IMG/VR virus record: IMGVR_UViG_3300044294_000118
Span: 1-26,127 of that record
DNA: 26,127 bases
Origin: a virus
Reading direction: 5' to 3' (one strand)
Under the pieces are notes generated by a model. The model ran no database searches. It saw only the letters and a program-made list of their open reading frames with translations, and had not been told where the DNA came from. The translations under genes were made by a program, and so were the position numbers. Positions 13,678-20,961 of the stretch are shown here, one piece after another; within the stretch, counting starts at the first letter, position 1, and each line of letters begins with the position of its first letter.

Positions 13678-15663
13678 GTAATAGCGTCGACGGCGGCCAG
13701 AGGATTCGCGTTTTGTGATCCAGCCCAGATCTTTGAGAATTGATGCAACCTGCATTTGGTCTGCGCGTGTTTGGCGTTCAATTGGTTTCATAACAGCTTC
13801 AGATAATAATTCTTCAGTAGTTAAAAATTCAACTTTACGTCTTTTGTTCAAATAATCTTGAATTATGGTACGCCATGGTGAATCAACGATATAGCTAGTA
13901 TTTTCATCAGACACTTCAGATTCGGCTTGCAGTGAAAGGTGTATTGGACAATTATTACGATATGAGTGAACAGCAGCGGACCATATTGAATCACGTTCTA
14001 TTTTAAGAGAAGTAGTATCAATTTGATCTTGTTGAGTTTTGGTAGTAGGAATAACCCAGAAGCGACGATTACCAGTTTCATCAACCAGGAAACCAGTAGT
14101 TTTATTAGTAGTACCAACAATTATGCCGCGTCTAGGGAATTGTTCAACGGTTTTACCATATGGTACACGAAAATAATCAATAGGTTGGGAGAGAAAATTT
14201 TTAATTTGGCCAGCATGACGGCGATTAGTAATACGATCAAGTTCAGCCCATTCCATCAACCATGACCGATGTAATACCATAAGATCATCTTTAGAAGAAA
14301 TATCACCTAATGCGTCACTATAAAATTCACCACCAAGACACCCCCAGAAGCTAGATTTATGGGCGCCTTGATCACCCATGATAACGCAAGCATTGTCAAA
14401 TTTACAACCGGGATCAAAACAGCGAGCTACGGCAGCAATAAGAGTACATTTAAGCATTTGGTCATAAATTGTAGGTTGAGAAGAGGAGACATCTGATGGT
14501 CTAATATAAGTAGTAGCAAGGCGATCAATATAAGCAGGTTGAATAGTATCAGCCACATGTTCAAGATAAATACGAACGGGATCATATAAATTTTCATTAG
14601 CAACTTGAACGATGCAATCAATAGCAAGTTCTTTATTCACCTTGAAGCCAAGTTCGGCTAATTTAAGATAAAAGCGTTCAATACCGTCTAATGGTTGTTG
14701 GTTTATTTCAATTTTTTGAGTAAATATATTAAAGCGTATGTTTTGAAAAGCGGAGCGGCAATAGGATAACAATTCAACTGCTTCTAATTTTTCAGGTTTT
14801 GTAATAATTTTTGGCAGTTGTGGATTTGAAATAAATTTAGATGATTGCGGTAGCCAGCCATCTTTTTTTGCCATATCACCAAGAGTGCCGATGGTGACAC
14901 CAGATTTTTTAAATGTATGCCATTTACGCTGACAATCGCTAGGTTTATGTTTTGTAGATTGTGTTGACCAATGCTCCCAATCATCAAGTAAGGAATCATC
15001 ACCGATACTATGTAAAGCCATACCGATAGCAAGCCAATCATCATAATCATCAGCACGAATAGGATTTAAGGCGGTTAGATAAGAACGAGCGCGTAAAGTG
15101 TCATCGGTTGATTTATATTGAACCAAAGGTGCTGTTGATATAGTCTTAAACATTTTTTCGATAAGACAATATGGAGCGGTAGCGATATTAAGATCTTCGG
15201 GCGCATGATTTTTTAGCCAAAAATAACCATCAGTATTAGGGTGTGCACCTGCGACAATAGATTGACAACCATCCCAACGTAATTCGATTTGTTCATTATC
15301 AACGCCAGTTTTATATTTACGAGTATGAATTTGATGCCAAAATGTATTAGGGATTTGGTAAATTATTTGAAAATGGCCATGACGACCTGAGGTAACAGTC
15401 CAACTAGGCGGAAGAGAACAATCCCAAGATTTAAGCAATTGTGATACTGATTGACCATCATGATCAAGAAAAAGAAGGCCACCTGATGGGGTACCACAAC
15501 AAACACCAATTGCTTTAGCGCGACCGATATTTATTTCAGAGAGTAGAGATTGTTTATTAAGAGGATTTTTTTGCCAGCCCTGTTGGTAGGGTCTTTTTTG
15601 GGCATCAACAGCAACAAAGGCCCAATTATCTGGGAGTCGGGCGAGTTCTGCCGTGAGGTTCAT
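13666..15663 (-). CDS. Primase-polymerase fused to VirE-type ATPase (replication protein)
   Basis: A 665-residue multidomain protein. Residues 1-165 match the bifunctional primase/polymerase (archaeo-eukaryotic primase) domain, with catalytic LDHDG (66-70), the SGRHGHF motif (92-98) and ELRWDGCQSI followed by GAHP. Residues about 195-270 look like a PriCT-2 linker domain (DDYDDWLAIGMALHS). Residues about 365-580 form a VirE-like ATPase with a loop GDQGAHKSS (430-438), a Walker B-like LMEWAELDR and TTNKTTGFLVDETGNRRFW. It would prime, and possibly extend, DNA and unwind it at the phage origin. The start overlaps the upstream RHH stop (ATGA). The first domain resembles cyanobacterial proteins. 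The Walker A has His where Gly is usual. Confidence 0.88.
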   Translation of the reverse strand: MNLTAELARLPDNWAFVAVDAQKRPYQQGWQKNPLNKQSLLSEINIGRAKAIGVCCGTPSGGLLFLDHDGQSVSQLLKSWDCSLPPSWTVTSGRHGHFQIIYQIPNTFWHQIHTRKYKTGVDNEQIELRWDGCQSIVAGAHPNTDGYFWLKNHAPEDLNIATAPYCLIEKMFKTISTAPLVQYKSTDDTLRARSYLTALNPIRADDYDDWLAIGMALHSIGDDSLLDDWEHWSTQSTKHKPSDCQRKWHTFKKSGVTIGTLGDMAKKDGWLPQSSKFISNPQLPKIITKPEKLEAVELLSYCRSAFQNIRFNIFTQKIEINQQPLDGIERFYLKLAELGFKVNKELAIDCIVQVANENLYDPVRIYLEHVADTIQPAYIDRLATTYIRPSDVSSSQPTIYDQMLKCTLIAAVARCFDPGCKFDNACVIMGDQGAHKSSFWGCLGGEFYSDALGDISSKDDLMVLHRSWLMEWAELDRITNRRHAGQIKNFLSQPIDYFRVPYGKTVEQFPRRGIIVGTTNKTTGFLVDETGNRRFWVIPTTKTQQDQIDTTSLKIERDSIWSAAVHSYRNNCPIHLSLQAESEVSDENTSYIVDSPWRTIIQDYLNKRRKVEFLTTEELLSEAVMKPIERQTRADQMQVASILKDLGWITKRESSGRRRRYYVQP

Positions 15664-15809
15664 TTGTGCTCCGATGAGTTAGAGCGAAGAGCAATATCAA
15701 TCAGAAGTCTGATCGCAGTAGCACGATTCATTTGATCACCGCGCCAGATGTCAATACGATGAAGGAGGTCAGTGTTAAGTCGGATATGAGTTGGTTGGGA
15801 GAGGTGCAT
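15660..15809 (-). CDS. Ribbon-helix-helix regulator-like protein
   Basis: A 49-residue protein from the chosen start MHLSQPTHIRLNTDLLHRID. It is almost exactly one ribbon-helix-helix domain: strand THIRLN, helix TDLLHRIDIWRGDQ, then the second helix RATAIRLLIDIALRS. An upstream in-frame start (15881) would lie before the predicted -10 box of the leftward promoter, so the shorter form is chosen. It is the first gene of the leftward operon and overlaps the primase start (ATGA). A role in repressing its own promoter or the divergent one is likely for such a small DNA-binding protein, but this is inferred from position. Confidence 0.68.
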   Translation of the reverse strand: MHLSQPTHIRLNTDLLHRIDIWRGDQMNRATAIRLLIDIALRSNSSEHK

Positions 15810-15828
15810 AAGGTAGCAACAATGCCCT

Positions 15829-15856
15829 AATGTAACCGCCAGTGCTACATTGTCAA
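15829..15856 (-). promoter_or_regulatory. Leftward sigma-70 type promoter
   Basis: On the minus strand a perfect TTGACA (15851-15856) is followed after 16 bases by TACATT (15829-15834), which matches TATAAT at four of six positions. Transcription would begin about 12-15 bases before the RHH start at 15809. It would serve the primase-to-virion operon, at least its early part. The sequence agrees with the host housekeeping consensus. Confidence 0.6.
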
Positions 15857-15867
15857 GGAAATGGGGG

Positions 15868-15897
15868 TTGACAGAACGCACCGGACGCGCTTAAGAT
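15868..15897 (+). promoter_or_regulatory. Rightward sigma-70 type promoter
   Basis: A perfect TTGACA (15868-15873) is followed after 18 bases by TAAGAT (15892-15897), four of six matches to TATAAT. Its -35 box is 11 bases from the -35 box of the leftward promoter, so the two point away from each other. It would drive the helicase-methyltransferase and recombination operon. If used, transcription begins after the first ATG at 15896, favouring a later start codon for that gene. Confidence 0.5.
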
Positions 15898-16477
15898 GCC
15901 CGCAGCGCTCAACGCGCCATCCACCTCATCCGTGTTTATGATGACCAAGCGTCGATTGTTCCATGGCGATTCCAAGTCTCCCTTGGATCCGCTTTGCCTT
16001 AGTCCTGATGACCTGCAGGAACGCCTGCAAACAACGGCTGGATTGCAGGAGATGATCCTGCAAAACAACCGTGATCATTTGATCAGCGGCAAGGCTTACA
16101 ACACCGCCGGCTATACGTTGCAGCTGATCGAACACCTGTGCCGCGAATGCACGGTGGCTGAAGTGATTGTTGAATCCGAAGGTGAACTAAGTGAGCGATC
16201 AGTGATAGCCAGCATCAGCAAGATCAACGGCATTTTGTACAGCCTGGCCGGGCTACGTCTGACCCTAAATAAAGAAACCGGACAAATCCGGTTGATAAAT
16301 GAGTCAGATGCATGGCTAGCAACTGAAAAGTTTGCCGCCAAGTTTACCAAGATACGCGATGAATTTATCCGCACTATGGAAGCTTATGAAGCAATTGGTG
16401 GCGAAGTCGAATATAAGTGGCGTAAACAATTGAAATTTCCCCTAAAACATGACCTACCAAGAGTTTTTGCATCATAA
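15896..16477 (+). CDS. Protein of unknown function upstream of the SNF2 helicase
   Basis: Up to 193 residues. If the predicted promoter is right, translation would start at one of the two adjacent ATGs near 15938 (MMTKRRLFHGDSKSP), giving about 178 residues. The protein is mainly helical, with PDDLQERLQTTAGLQEMIL, GYTLQLIEHLCRECTV and IASISKINGILYSLAGLRL, then KFAAKFTKIRDEFIRTMEAY. There are no recognisable catalytic motifs or membrane segments. The sequence is noticeably richer in G+C than the rest of the window, like the two genes after it, and it overlaps the helicase by 29 bases. It may be a partner of the helicase-methyltransferase pair; no function can be assigned. Confidence 0.6.
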   Translation: MPAALNAPSTSSVFMMTKRRLFHGDSKSPLDPLCLSPDDLQERLQTTAGLQEMILQNNRDHLISGKAYNTAGYTLQLIEHLCRECTVAEVIVESEGELSERSVIASISKINGILYSLAGLRLTLNKETGQIRLINESDAWLATEKFAAKFTKIRDEFIRTMEAYEAIGGEVEYKWRKQLKFPLKHDLPRVFAS

Positions 16478-17813
16478 GATCAATACAGGCGCCGAACACG
16501 GCTTTGAGCCGTTGTGGCTGCCCGACCAGTTGTTTGATTTCCAGCAGTCGCTGGTGATATGGGCGATCCGCAAGGGCCGCGCTGCGATCTTTGCCGACTG
16601 CGGCCTTGGCAAGTCAGCTATGCAACTCACATGGGCCGAGAATGTTGCCCGTCACACCAACAAGCCGGTGCTGATCTTGACGCCTTTGGCGGTATCAGCG
16701 CAGACCATCCGCGAGGGTGAGAAGTTTGGGATTGAGTGCCAACGCAGCAGTGATGGCAGTCTGCCAAACCGCCTTGTAGTTACTAACTATGAGCGGCTGC
16801 ATATGTTCAAGCCTGCTGATTTTGCTGGTGTGGTCTGCGATGAGTCGAGCATTCTGAAGTCGTTTGATGGTTCGCGGCGCAATGAAATCACCGACTTCAT
16901 GCGCAAAGTGCCGTATCGACTCTTGGCCACCGCCACCGCAGCGCCTAACGACTTCATCGAGTTAGGTACCAGCAGCGAAGCACTTGGCTACATGGGCCAC
17001 ATGGACATGCTTGCTAGGTTCTTTAAAAATGACAACAACAACCTCACAAGTCGCCGCATGTATGGCGAGGGGCCAAAATGGCGCTTCAAGGGCCATGCAG
17101 AGATCCCGTTCTGGCGTTGGGTGACTAGCTGGGCTAGGGCTTGCCGCAAGCCGTCTGACCTTGGCTTTGATGATGGGCGGTTTATTCTACCAGAGCTGAT
17201 CGAGTTTGACCACCTGATCGACACGCAGACCGTTGCTGATGGGATGCTGTTTGCCATACCGGCAACAGACCTACGCGAACAACGGGCAGAAAAAAAGCGC
17301 ACTGTCGCTGAGCGCTGCGACAGGGTAGCCAACATGGTCGCCAACACCGGCCAGCCCGCCCTAGTCTGGTGCCACCTAAATGAGGAAGGCGATTTGCTGC
17401 AAAAGCTGATCCCAGATTCTGTGCAGGTATCAGGCAAAGATAAGGATGATCTCAAGGAGAGCCGGCTTATCGACTTTGCAGAAGGTCGCAGCCGTGTGCT
17501 AATCACCAAACCAAAGATCGGTGCATGGGGACTGAACTTCCAGATCTGCAACCACGTTACCTACTTTCCATCGCACAGCTTCGAGCAGTATTACCAGTCA
17601 GTGCGTCGTTGTTGGCGTTTTGGTCAAAAGCGGTCCGTCATGGTGGACATTATCTTGACTGAAGGCGAGCGGCGGATTATGGACAACCTGCACCGCAAGC
17701 GGCAACAGGCTGAACAGATGTTCGGTCATCTTGTCGCTGAAATGAATCACTCGCTCAATATTGAGCGCAAACAGTATAACAACTCACCCGTGGAGCTTCC
17801 ATCATGGCTGTGA
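16449..17813 (+). CDS. SNF2-type superfamily 2 helicase/ATPase
   Basis: A 454-residue protein with full helicase motifs. Walker A is DCGLGKS (50-56), motif Ia is LILTPLAVSAQ, motif II is CDESS (130-134), motif III is ATATAAP (160-166), and motif VI is SVRRCWRFGQ (384-393), preceded by GAWGLNFQICNHV. The spacing resembles the compact SNF2/Swi2-like helicases that phages and mobile elements often encode next to a DNA methyltransferase. Such enzymes translocate on double-stranded DNA. Whether it helps modification, anti-restriction or replication is not shown. It overlaps the methyltransferase gene by 10 bases, indicating paired function. High G+C and codon choice set it apart from the AT-rich flanks, suggesting separate acquisition. 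Confidence 0.87.
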   Translation: MTYQEFLHHKINTGAEHGFEPLWLPDQLFDFQQSLVIWAIRKGRAAIFADCGLGKSAMQLTWAENVARHTNKPVLILTPLAVSAQTIREGEKFGIECQRSSDGSLPNRLVVTNYERLHMFKPADFAGVVCDESSILKSFDGSRRNEITDFMRKVPYRLLATATAAPNDFIELGTSSEALGYMGHMDMLARFFKNDNNNLTSRRMYGEGPKWRFKGHAEIPFWRWVTSWARACRKPSDLGFDDGRFILPELIEFDHLIDTQTVADGMLFAIPATDLREQRAEKKRTVAERCDRVANMVANTGQPALVWCHLNEEGDLLQKLIPDSVQVSGKDKDDLKESRLIDFAEGRSRVLITKPKIGAWGLNFQICNHVTYFPSHSFEQYYQSVRRCWRFGQKRSVMVDIILTEGERRIMDNLHRKRQQAEQMFGHLVAEMNHSLNIERKQYNNSPVELPSWL

Positions 17814-18766
17814 TCACCGATCGCTATGCGATATACAACGGCGACTGCATTGAAGTGATGCAAGGTTTGCCAAATCAATCGATCCACTTCTCAATTTACT
17901 CACCGCCGTTTGCCGGTTTATATGTCTATAGTTCAAACGAGCGCGACATCAGTAACTGCAAGGACTATGACCAGTTCATGGATCACTACGGCTTTGTGGT
18001 CCAAGATCTGCACAGATTGACGCTACCGGGCCGGCTGACGGCTGTACATTGCACTGACATTCCCACGGGAAATAGCGGCCAGGATGCGCTGTTGGACTTA
18101 CCCGGCAAGATCATCGAGCTACATCAAAAACACGGCTGGCAGTTTGTCGCTCGTCACACCATTTGGAAGGAGCCGCTTTGGGTGCGCAATCGTACGATGG
18201 TCAAGAACCTGGCCCACAAAACTATTGTGGACGATGCCGCCTTTGCTGGTGTTGCATCAGCCGATTACCTGTTGATCTTTCGTCACAATGGCACAAATCC
18301 GATTCCTATTGCCAACCCAACCGGTCTAGATCATTATGCCGGCGAGTGCCCGATTCCGCAGGATCTACATAAGTACCGCAACTGGAAAGGCAAGCAAACC
18401 GAGAACAAGTTTAGCCATTGGATTTGGCGGCGGTACGCCTCGTCGATCTGGGATGACATCAACATGGGCCGAGTGCTGCCGTTTCGGGATTGCAAAGATC
18501 CTGATGACGAAAAGCATGTACATCCGTTGCAGCTGGATGTGATCGATCGGGCAATTTGTTTAAGATCTAATCCGGGCGAGACAGTGCTTACTCCGTTCAT
18601 GGGTGTTGGCAGCGAGGTTTATGGCGCCGTGCAGCTTGGCCGGCGCGGCATCGGCATTGAGCTTAAGGAGAGTTACTACAAGCAAGCGATCAAGAACATG
18701 GAGATCGCGGTAGAAGCCACACGTCAACCAGACCAGTCAACTTTAATTGATTTAAATGAGTTTTGA
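17804..18766 (+). CDS. Site-specific DNA methyltransferase (SPPF type)
   Basis: A 320-residue enzyme. The catalytic motif is SPPF (33-36) and the S-adenosylmethionine-binding motif FMGVGS is at 265-270, followed by GRRGIGIELKESYY. This catalytic-first, cofactor-last order is that of beta-group amino-methyltransferases; SPP[F/Y/W] is commoner in N4-cytosine enzymes, though N6-adenine cannot be excluded. A GGAG ribosome site lies eight bases before the ATG, inside the helicase gene. No restriction endonuclease is adjacent, so it may protect phage DNA from host restriction or mark it for other proteins. It shares the higher G+C content of its neighbours. Target sequence cannot be read from the protein. 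Confidence 0.88.
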   Translation: MAVITDRYAIYNGDCIEVMQGLPNQSIHFSIYSPPFAGLYVYSSNERDISNCKDYDQFMDHYGFVVQDLHRLTLPGRLTAVHCTDIPTGNSGQDALLDLPGKIIELHQKHGWQFVARHTIWKEPLWVRNRTMVKNLAHKTIVDDAAFAGVASADYLLIFRHNGTNPIPIANPTGLDHYAGECPIPQDLHKYRNWKGKQTENKFSHWIWRRYASSIWDDINMGRVLPFRDCKDPDDEKHVHPLQLDVIDRAICLRSNPGETVLTPFMGVGSEVYGAVQLGRRGIGIELKESYYKQAIKNMEIAVEATRQPDQSTLIDLNEF

Positions 18767-18769
18767 GCC

Positions 18770-20119
18770 ATGCAACTTCGTCCTTACCAGCAACAACTGA
18801 TCACCGACATCCGATTGCAGTACCAGCTAGGGCATCGCGCAGTACTAGCAGTACTGCCGACCGGCGGCGGTAAGACAGTGTGTTTTAGCTATATCGCACA
18901 AGCTGCCGCAAAAAAAGGCAATCGTGTTTGTATCTTGGTTCATCGGCAAGAATTACTTGATCAAGCTAGTAGTGCGCTGAACAATATGGATGTAAATCAT
19001 GGGATTGTTGCAGCGGGTAAAAAAATGGATTTAAGCCATTCAGTACAGATTGCCTCCGTTAATACGATTGCTCGTAGGTTACATTTATTACCACCAGATT
19101 TCTTTCAACTGTTAATAGTAGACGAAGCGCACCATAGTAATGCTGGAACATGGGCAAAAGTAATGCATCATTTTGCTGCTGCAAAATTACTTGGTGTTAC
19201 GGCAACACCAGTTCGAAGCGATGGTCGTGGCCTAAAAGAATATTATCAAACAATGGTGCAAGGTCCCGGCGCGGAATGGCTAACTAATAATGGCTATTTA
19301 GCACCAGCGAAGGTGTTTGCACCGCCTGGGTTTGATAGTGGCGGATTACGTAAACGGATGGGTGATTTCGATATGACGCAAGCATTAGAACGCGTACAGA
19401 TGGGTGATTGTTTGGCGCATTACCAGCAACATTTAAGTAGTAAAACTGCGATTGCATTTTGTTGCTCGGTTGCACATGCGGAGGCGGTGGCTGCTTTGTT
19501 CCAGCGTAATGGTATTGCTGCCGCCAGCATCGACGGGACGATGGCTACTGCGGAACGACGGCAATTATTAGATGATCTTGGCACTGGCAAAATTAAGGTT
19601 TTAACGAGTTGTGCATTGATCGGCGAAGGTATTGATGTGCCAAGTGTTGGTGGATGTATATTATTGCGACCAACAGAAAGTGTTGGATTGCACCTGCAGA
19701 TGATTGGTAGGTGTTTAAGACCACAAGATGGCAAGACTGCAGTAGTGCTGGATCATGTTGGTAATACGTTACGACTTGGCCATTATCTTGATGATTATGG
19801 ATGGTCGTTAGATGGCGCAAATAAACGTGAACGTGATGCAGCACCTAGCGTAAAGATATGCCCGGTATGTTTTGCTACCAGCGCAAGTGTGTTACAGGCA
19901 TGTAAAAATTGCGGCCATTTATTCGCAGTAATGGAACGCGAAGTAAAGGTAATTGATGGTGAGCTTAAGGAACTAATAGCACGCACCAGACGGCGCGAGC
20001 AAAGCCAAGCCACCGACCTAAAATCCCTCCGCCAACTAGCGCAGCAACGCGGTTACAAGCGAGGTTGGGCGGAGCGGGTATATCAAGCTAGATTGGCTAA
20101 AAGATATGGTATGGCTTGA
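18770..20119 (+). CDS. DEAD/DEAH-box helicase with C-terminal zinc finger
   Basis: A 449-residue superfamily 2 helicase with LRPYQQQLI at the start, Walker A PTGGGKT (30-36), DEAH (118-121) and TATP (144-147). A second RecA-like domain has SCALIGEGIDVPSVG and motif VI QMIGRCLRP. Residues 364-381 hold a Cys4 zinc finger (CPVC then CKNC), followed by a basic helical tail. This layout matches phage helicases of the SSL2/RAD25-like group, which act in recombination, branch migration or origin melting. The start is only three bases after the methyltransferase stop. Base composition changes within the gene: the first 100 bases resemble the G+C-rich island and the middle is AT-rich. Confidence 0.88.
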   Translation: MQLRPYQQQLITDIRLQYQLGHRAVLAVLPTGGGKTVCFSYIAQAAAKKGNRVCILVHRQELLDQASSALNNMDVNHGIVAAGKKMDLSHSVQIASVNTIARRLHLLPPDFFQLLIVDEAHHSNAGTWAKVMHHFAAAKLLGVTATPVRSDGRGLKEYYQTMVQGPGAEWLTNNGYLAPAKVFAPPGFDSGGLRKRMGDFDMTQALERVQMGDCLAHYQQHLSSKTAIAFCCSVAHAEAVAALFQRNGIAAASIDGTMATAERRQLLDDLGTGKIKVLTSCALIGEGIDVPSVGGCILLRPTESVGLHLQMIGRCLRPQDGKTAVVLDHVGNTLRLGHYLDDYGWSLDGANKRERDAAPSVKICPVCFATSASVLQACKNCGHLFAVMEREVKVIDGELKELIARTRRREQSQATDLKSLRQLAQQRGYKRGWAERVYQARLAKRYGMA

Positions 20120-20463
20120 GCGAGCAAAGCATCCAACAGCAAATTCGGCTGGCTTGTAGTAAAGGCGACACTAGATTATTTCGCAATAATACCGGAACAT
20201 TACGTGACCATAATGGTCGGCCTGTAACATTTGGCTTATGTAAAGGTAGTAGTGATTTGATTGGTTGGCGTACGGTGAGGATAACAGCTGATATGGTAGG
20301 CCAGCACGTGGCAATATTTACAAGTATTGAAATAAAGACTGCCAAAGGAAGACTTAAGCCGGAACAACAGCAATGGATTGATGTGGTGCAAGCTGCTGGT
20401 GGATTTGCGGGAGTAGCAAGGAGCGTCGAGGATGCGCAACGGATTGTGCTTGTTTTAGGTTGA
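20116..20463 (+). CDS. VRR-NUC domain nuclease
   Basis: A 115-residue single-domain protein that begins with TTG overlapping the helicase stop by four bases (TTGA). It has the VRR-NUC hallmarks: GSSDLIG (44-50), EIKTAKGRL (72-80) with the catalytic Glu-x-Lys, and EQQQWIDVVQAAGG (83-96). The C-terminal strand reads AGVARSVEDA. VRR-NUC proteins are PD-(D/E)XK nucleases; phage single-domain versions act on branched DNA and are often paired with a helicase, as here. It probably processes replication or recombination intermediates. The last part of the coding sequence recurs in decayed form about 320 bases downstream. Confidence 0.88.
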   Translation: MSEQSIQQQIRLACSKGDTRLFRNNTGTLRDHNGRPVTFGLCKGSSDLIGWRTVRITADMVGQHVAIFTSIEIKTAKGRLKPEQQQWIDVVQAAGGFAGVARSVEDAQRIVLVLG

Positions 20464-20487
20464 CCAGGGTTGAGCAAAGGGTATAGG
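20460..20487 (+). promoter_or_regulatory. Promoter A of the duplicated leader unit
   Basis: TTGACC (20460-20465) is followed after 16 bases by TATAGG (20482-20487). It starts at the stop codon of the VRR-NUC gene and precedes a short hairpin and a small membrane ORF. The same arrangement is found 300 bases downstream with a similar GGTTGAC core, which strengthens the call over chance. Confidence 0.4.
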
Positions 20488-20497
20488 ATGCACGCAA

Positions 20498-20512
20498 GCC
20501 GGAGCAACCGGC
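20498..20512 (+). promoter_or_regulatory. Leader hairpin A (GCCGG-loop-CCGGC)
   Basis: A 5-bp stem GCCGG/CCGGC with loop AGCAA lies about ten bases after the predicted -10 box and 18 bases before the small ORF start. No T-run follows, so it is not a standard terminator. It may stabilise the 5' end of the transcript or hide the ribosome site. Hairpin B, 300 bases downstream, has the same AAGCCGG...CCGGCA frame. Confidence 0.45.
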
Positions 20513-20529
20513 ACCCCAAACCGAGCACC

Positions 20530-20712
20530 ATGACCACAACACTCGCATTAATCCTTGCACTGCTGTTGCTGCCGGTGTTGATCCTGCTCTGGGCTACCGA
20601 GAGCAAGCAGCAACGCGCCCGCCGTTGGCGTCGTAATGGCAGAACCTACCGCTTTATTGCTGAACGCATAAACATCAGTCAAAGCACTGCCCGCCGGTGG
20701 TGCATGGCGTAG
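20530..20712 (+). CDS. Small membrane protein with a C-terminal helix-turn-helix
   Basis: A 60-residue protein from the ATG at MTTTLALILALLLLPVLIL. Residues 3-23 form one hydrophobic membrane helix, followed by a basic stretch (KQQRARRWRRNGR) and then a helix-turn-helix-like unit, TYRFIAERINISQSTARRW. Upstream in-frame starts are rejected because they lie within the predicted leader hairpin. A helix-turn-helix tethered to the membrane is unusual for a phage protein. The HTH part resembles short domains in phage regulators and terminase small subunits. It may be a membrane-bound regulator or an inhibitor of a host membrane function; no family is recognised, and translation is not proven. Confidence 0.5.
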   Translation: MTTTLALILALLLLPVLILLWATESKQQRARRWRRNGRTYRFIAERINISQSTARRWCMA

Positions 20713-20713
20713 T

Positions 20714-20760
20714 TGCTGGTGGATTTGTAGGAGTAGCGCGACCACCCAGGGATGCATTAG
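20714..20760 (+). pseudogene. Decayed copy of the VRR-NUC 3' end
   Basis: The bases tgctggtggatttg, then two differing bases, then ggagtagc at 20714-20737 match positions 20394-20417 inside the VRR-NUC gene at 22 of 24 positions, exactly 320 bases apart. Translated in the same phase, the copy reads AGGFVGVARPPRDALG against AGGFAGVARSVEDAQR. It has no start and no upstream domain. It is best explained as the remnant of a tandem duplication that also copied the promoter and hairpin. Confidence 0.65.
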
Positions 20761-20762
20761 GG

Positions 20763-20791
20763 TTGACTACGGCGGGGCAGGGTGGTAATAT
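20763..20791 (+). promoter_or_regulatory. Promoter B of the duplicated leader unit
   Basis: TTGACT (20763-20768) is followed after an ideal 17-base spacer by TAATAT (20786-20791). Transcription would begin just before hairpin B and serve the small membrane ORF and then the exonuclease, annealase, SSB and sigma genes. It is the stronger of the two duplicated promoters by spacing. Confidence 0.55.
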
Positions 20792-20797
20792 ATGAAA

Positions 20798-20812
20798 GCC
20801 GGGGCTCCCGGC
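20798..20812 (+). promoter_or_regulatory. Leader hairpin B (GCCGGG-GCT-CCCGGC)
   Basis: A 6-bp perfect stem with a three-base loop lies within ten bases of the predicted -10 box, so it would form the very 5' end of the message. It corresponds to hairpin A. The stem is longer and tighter, but no T-run follows. Confidence 0.5.
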
Positions 20813-20832
20813 ATCTATCCAACCTACTAACT

Positions 20833-20961
20833 ATGAAACCAAATCCTGCATTAAACATTGCAGCAGTAATCACGTTACTGCTAATGAGCTATGCCTTAGG
20901 TCTTGTTGCTGGCCGCGACCAGCAGAATCAACCATGCCCTATCCATCAATTAAAACAATGA
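20833..20961 (+). CDS. 42-residue single-pass membrane protein
   Basis: A short ORF starting MKPNPALNIAAVITLLLMSY and continuing through a hydrophobic helix (residues 8-26) to a polar tail, GRDQQNQPCPIHQLKQ, with one Cys. Its stop codon overlaps the ATG of the exonuclease (ATGA), a sign that it is translated as the lead gene of that operon. It follows promoter B and hairpin B just as the other small membrane protein follows promoter A and hairpin A, although the two proteins share little sequence beyond being single-pass. It could act as a translated leader for the exonuclease. No family is recognised. Confidence 0.5.
   Translation: MKPNPALNIAAVITLLLMSYALGLVAGRDQQNQPCPIHQLKQ

Noticed and set aside
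16988-17551. Minus-strand open frame of 187 codons inside the SNF2 helicase gene
   Set aside because: It is antisense to conserved helicase motifs; long antisense frames are common in G+C-richer DNA. The product is Ser/Arg-rich without a recognisable domain.
20097-20606. Minus-strand open frame of 169 codons across the VRR-NUC gene
   Set aside because: The VRR-NUC signature on the plus strand is clear, and the antisense product is Leu/Ser-rich low-complexity sequence with no supporting start signal.
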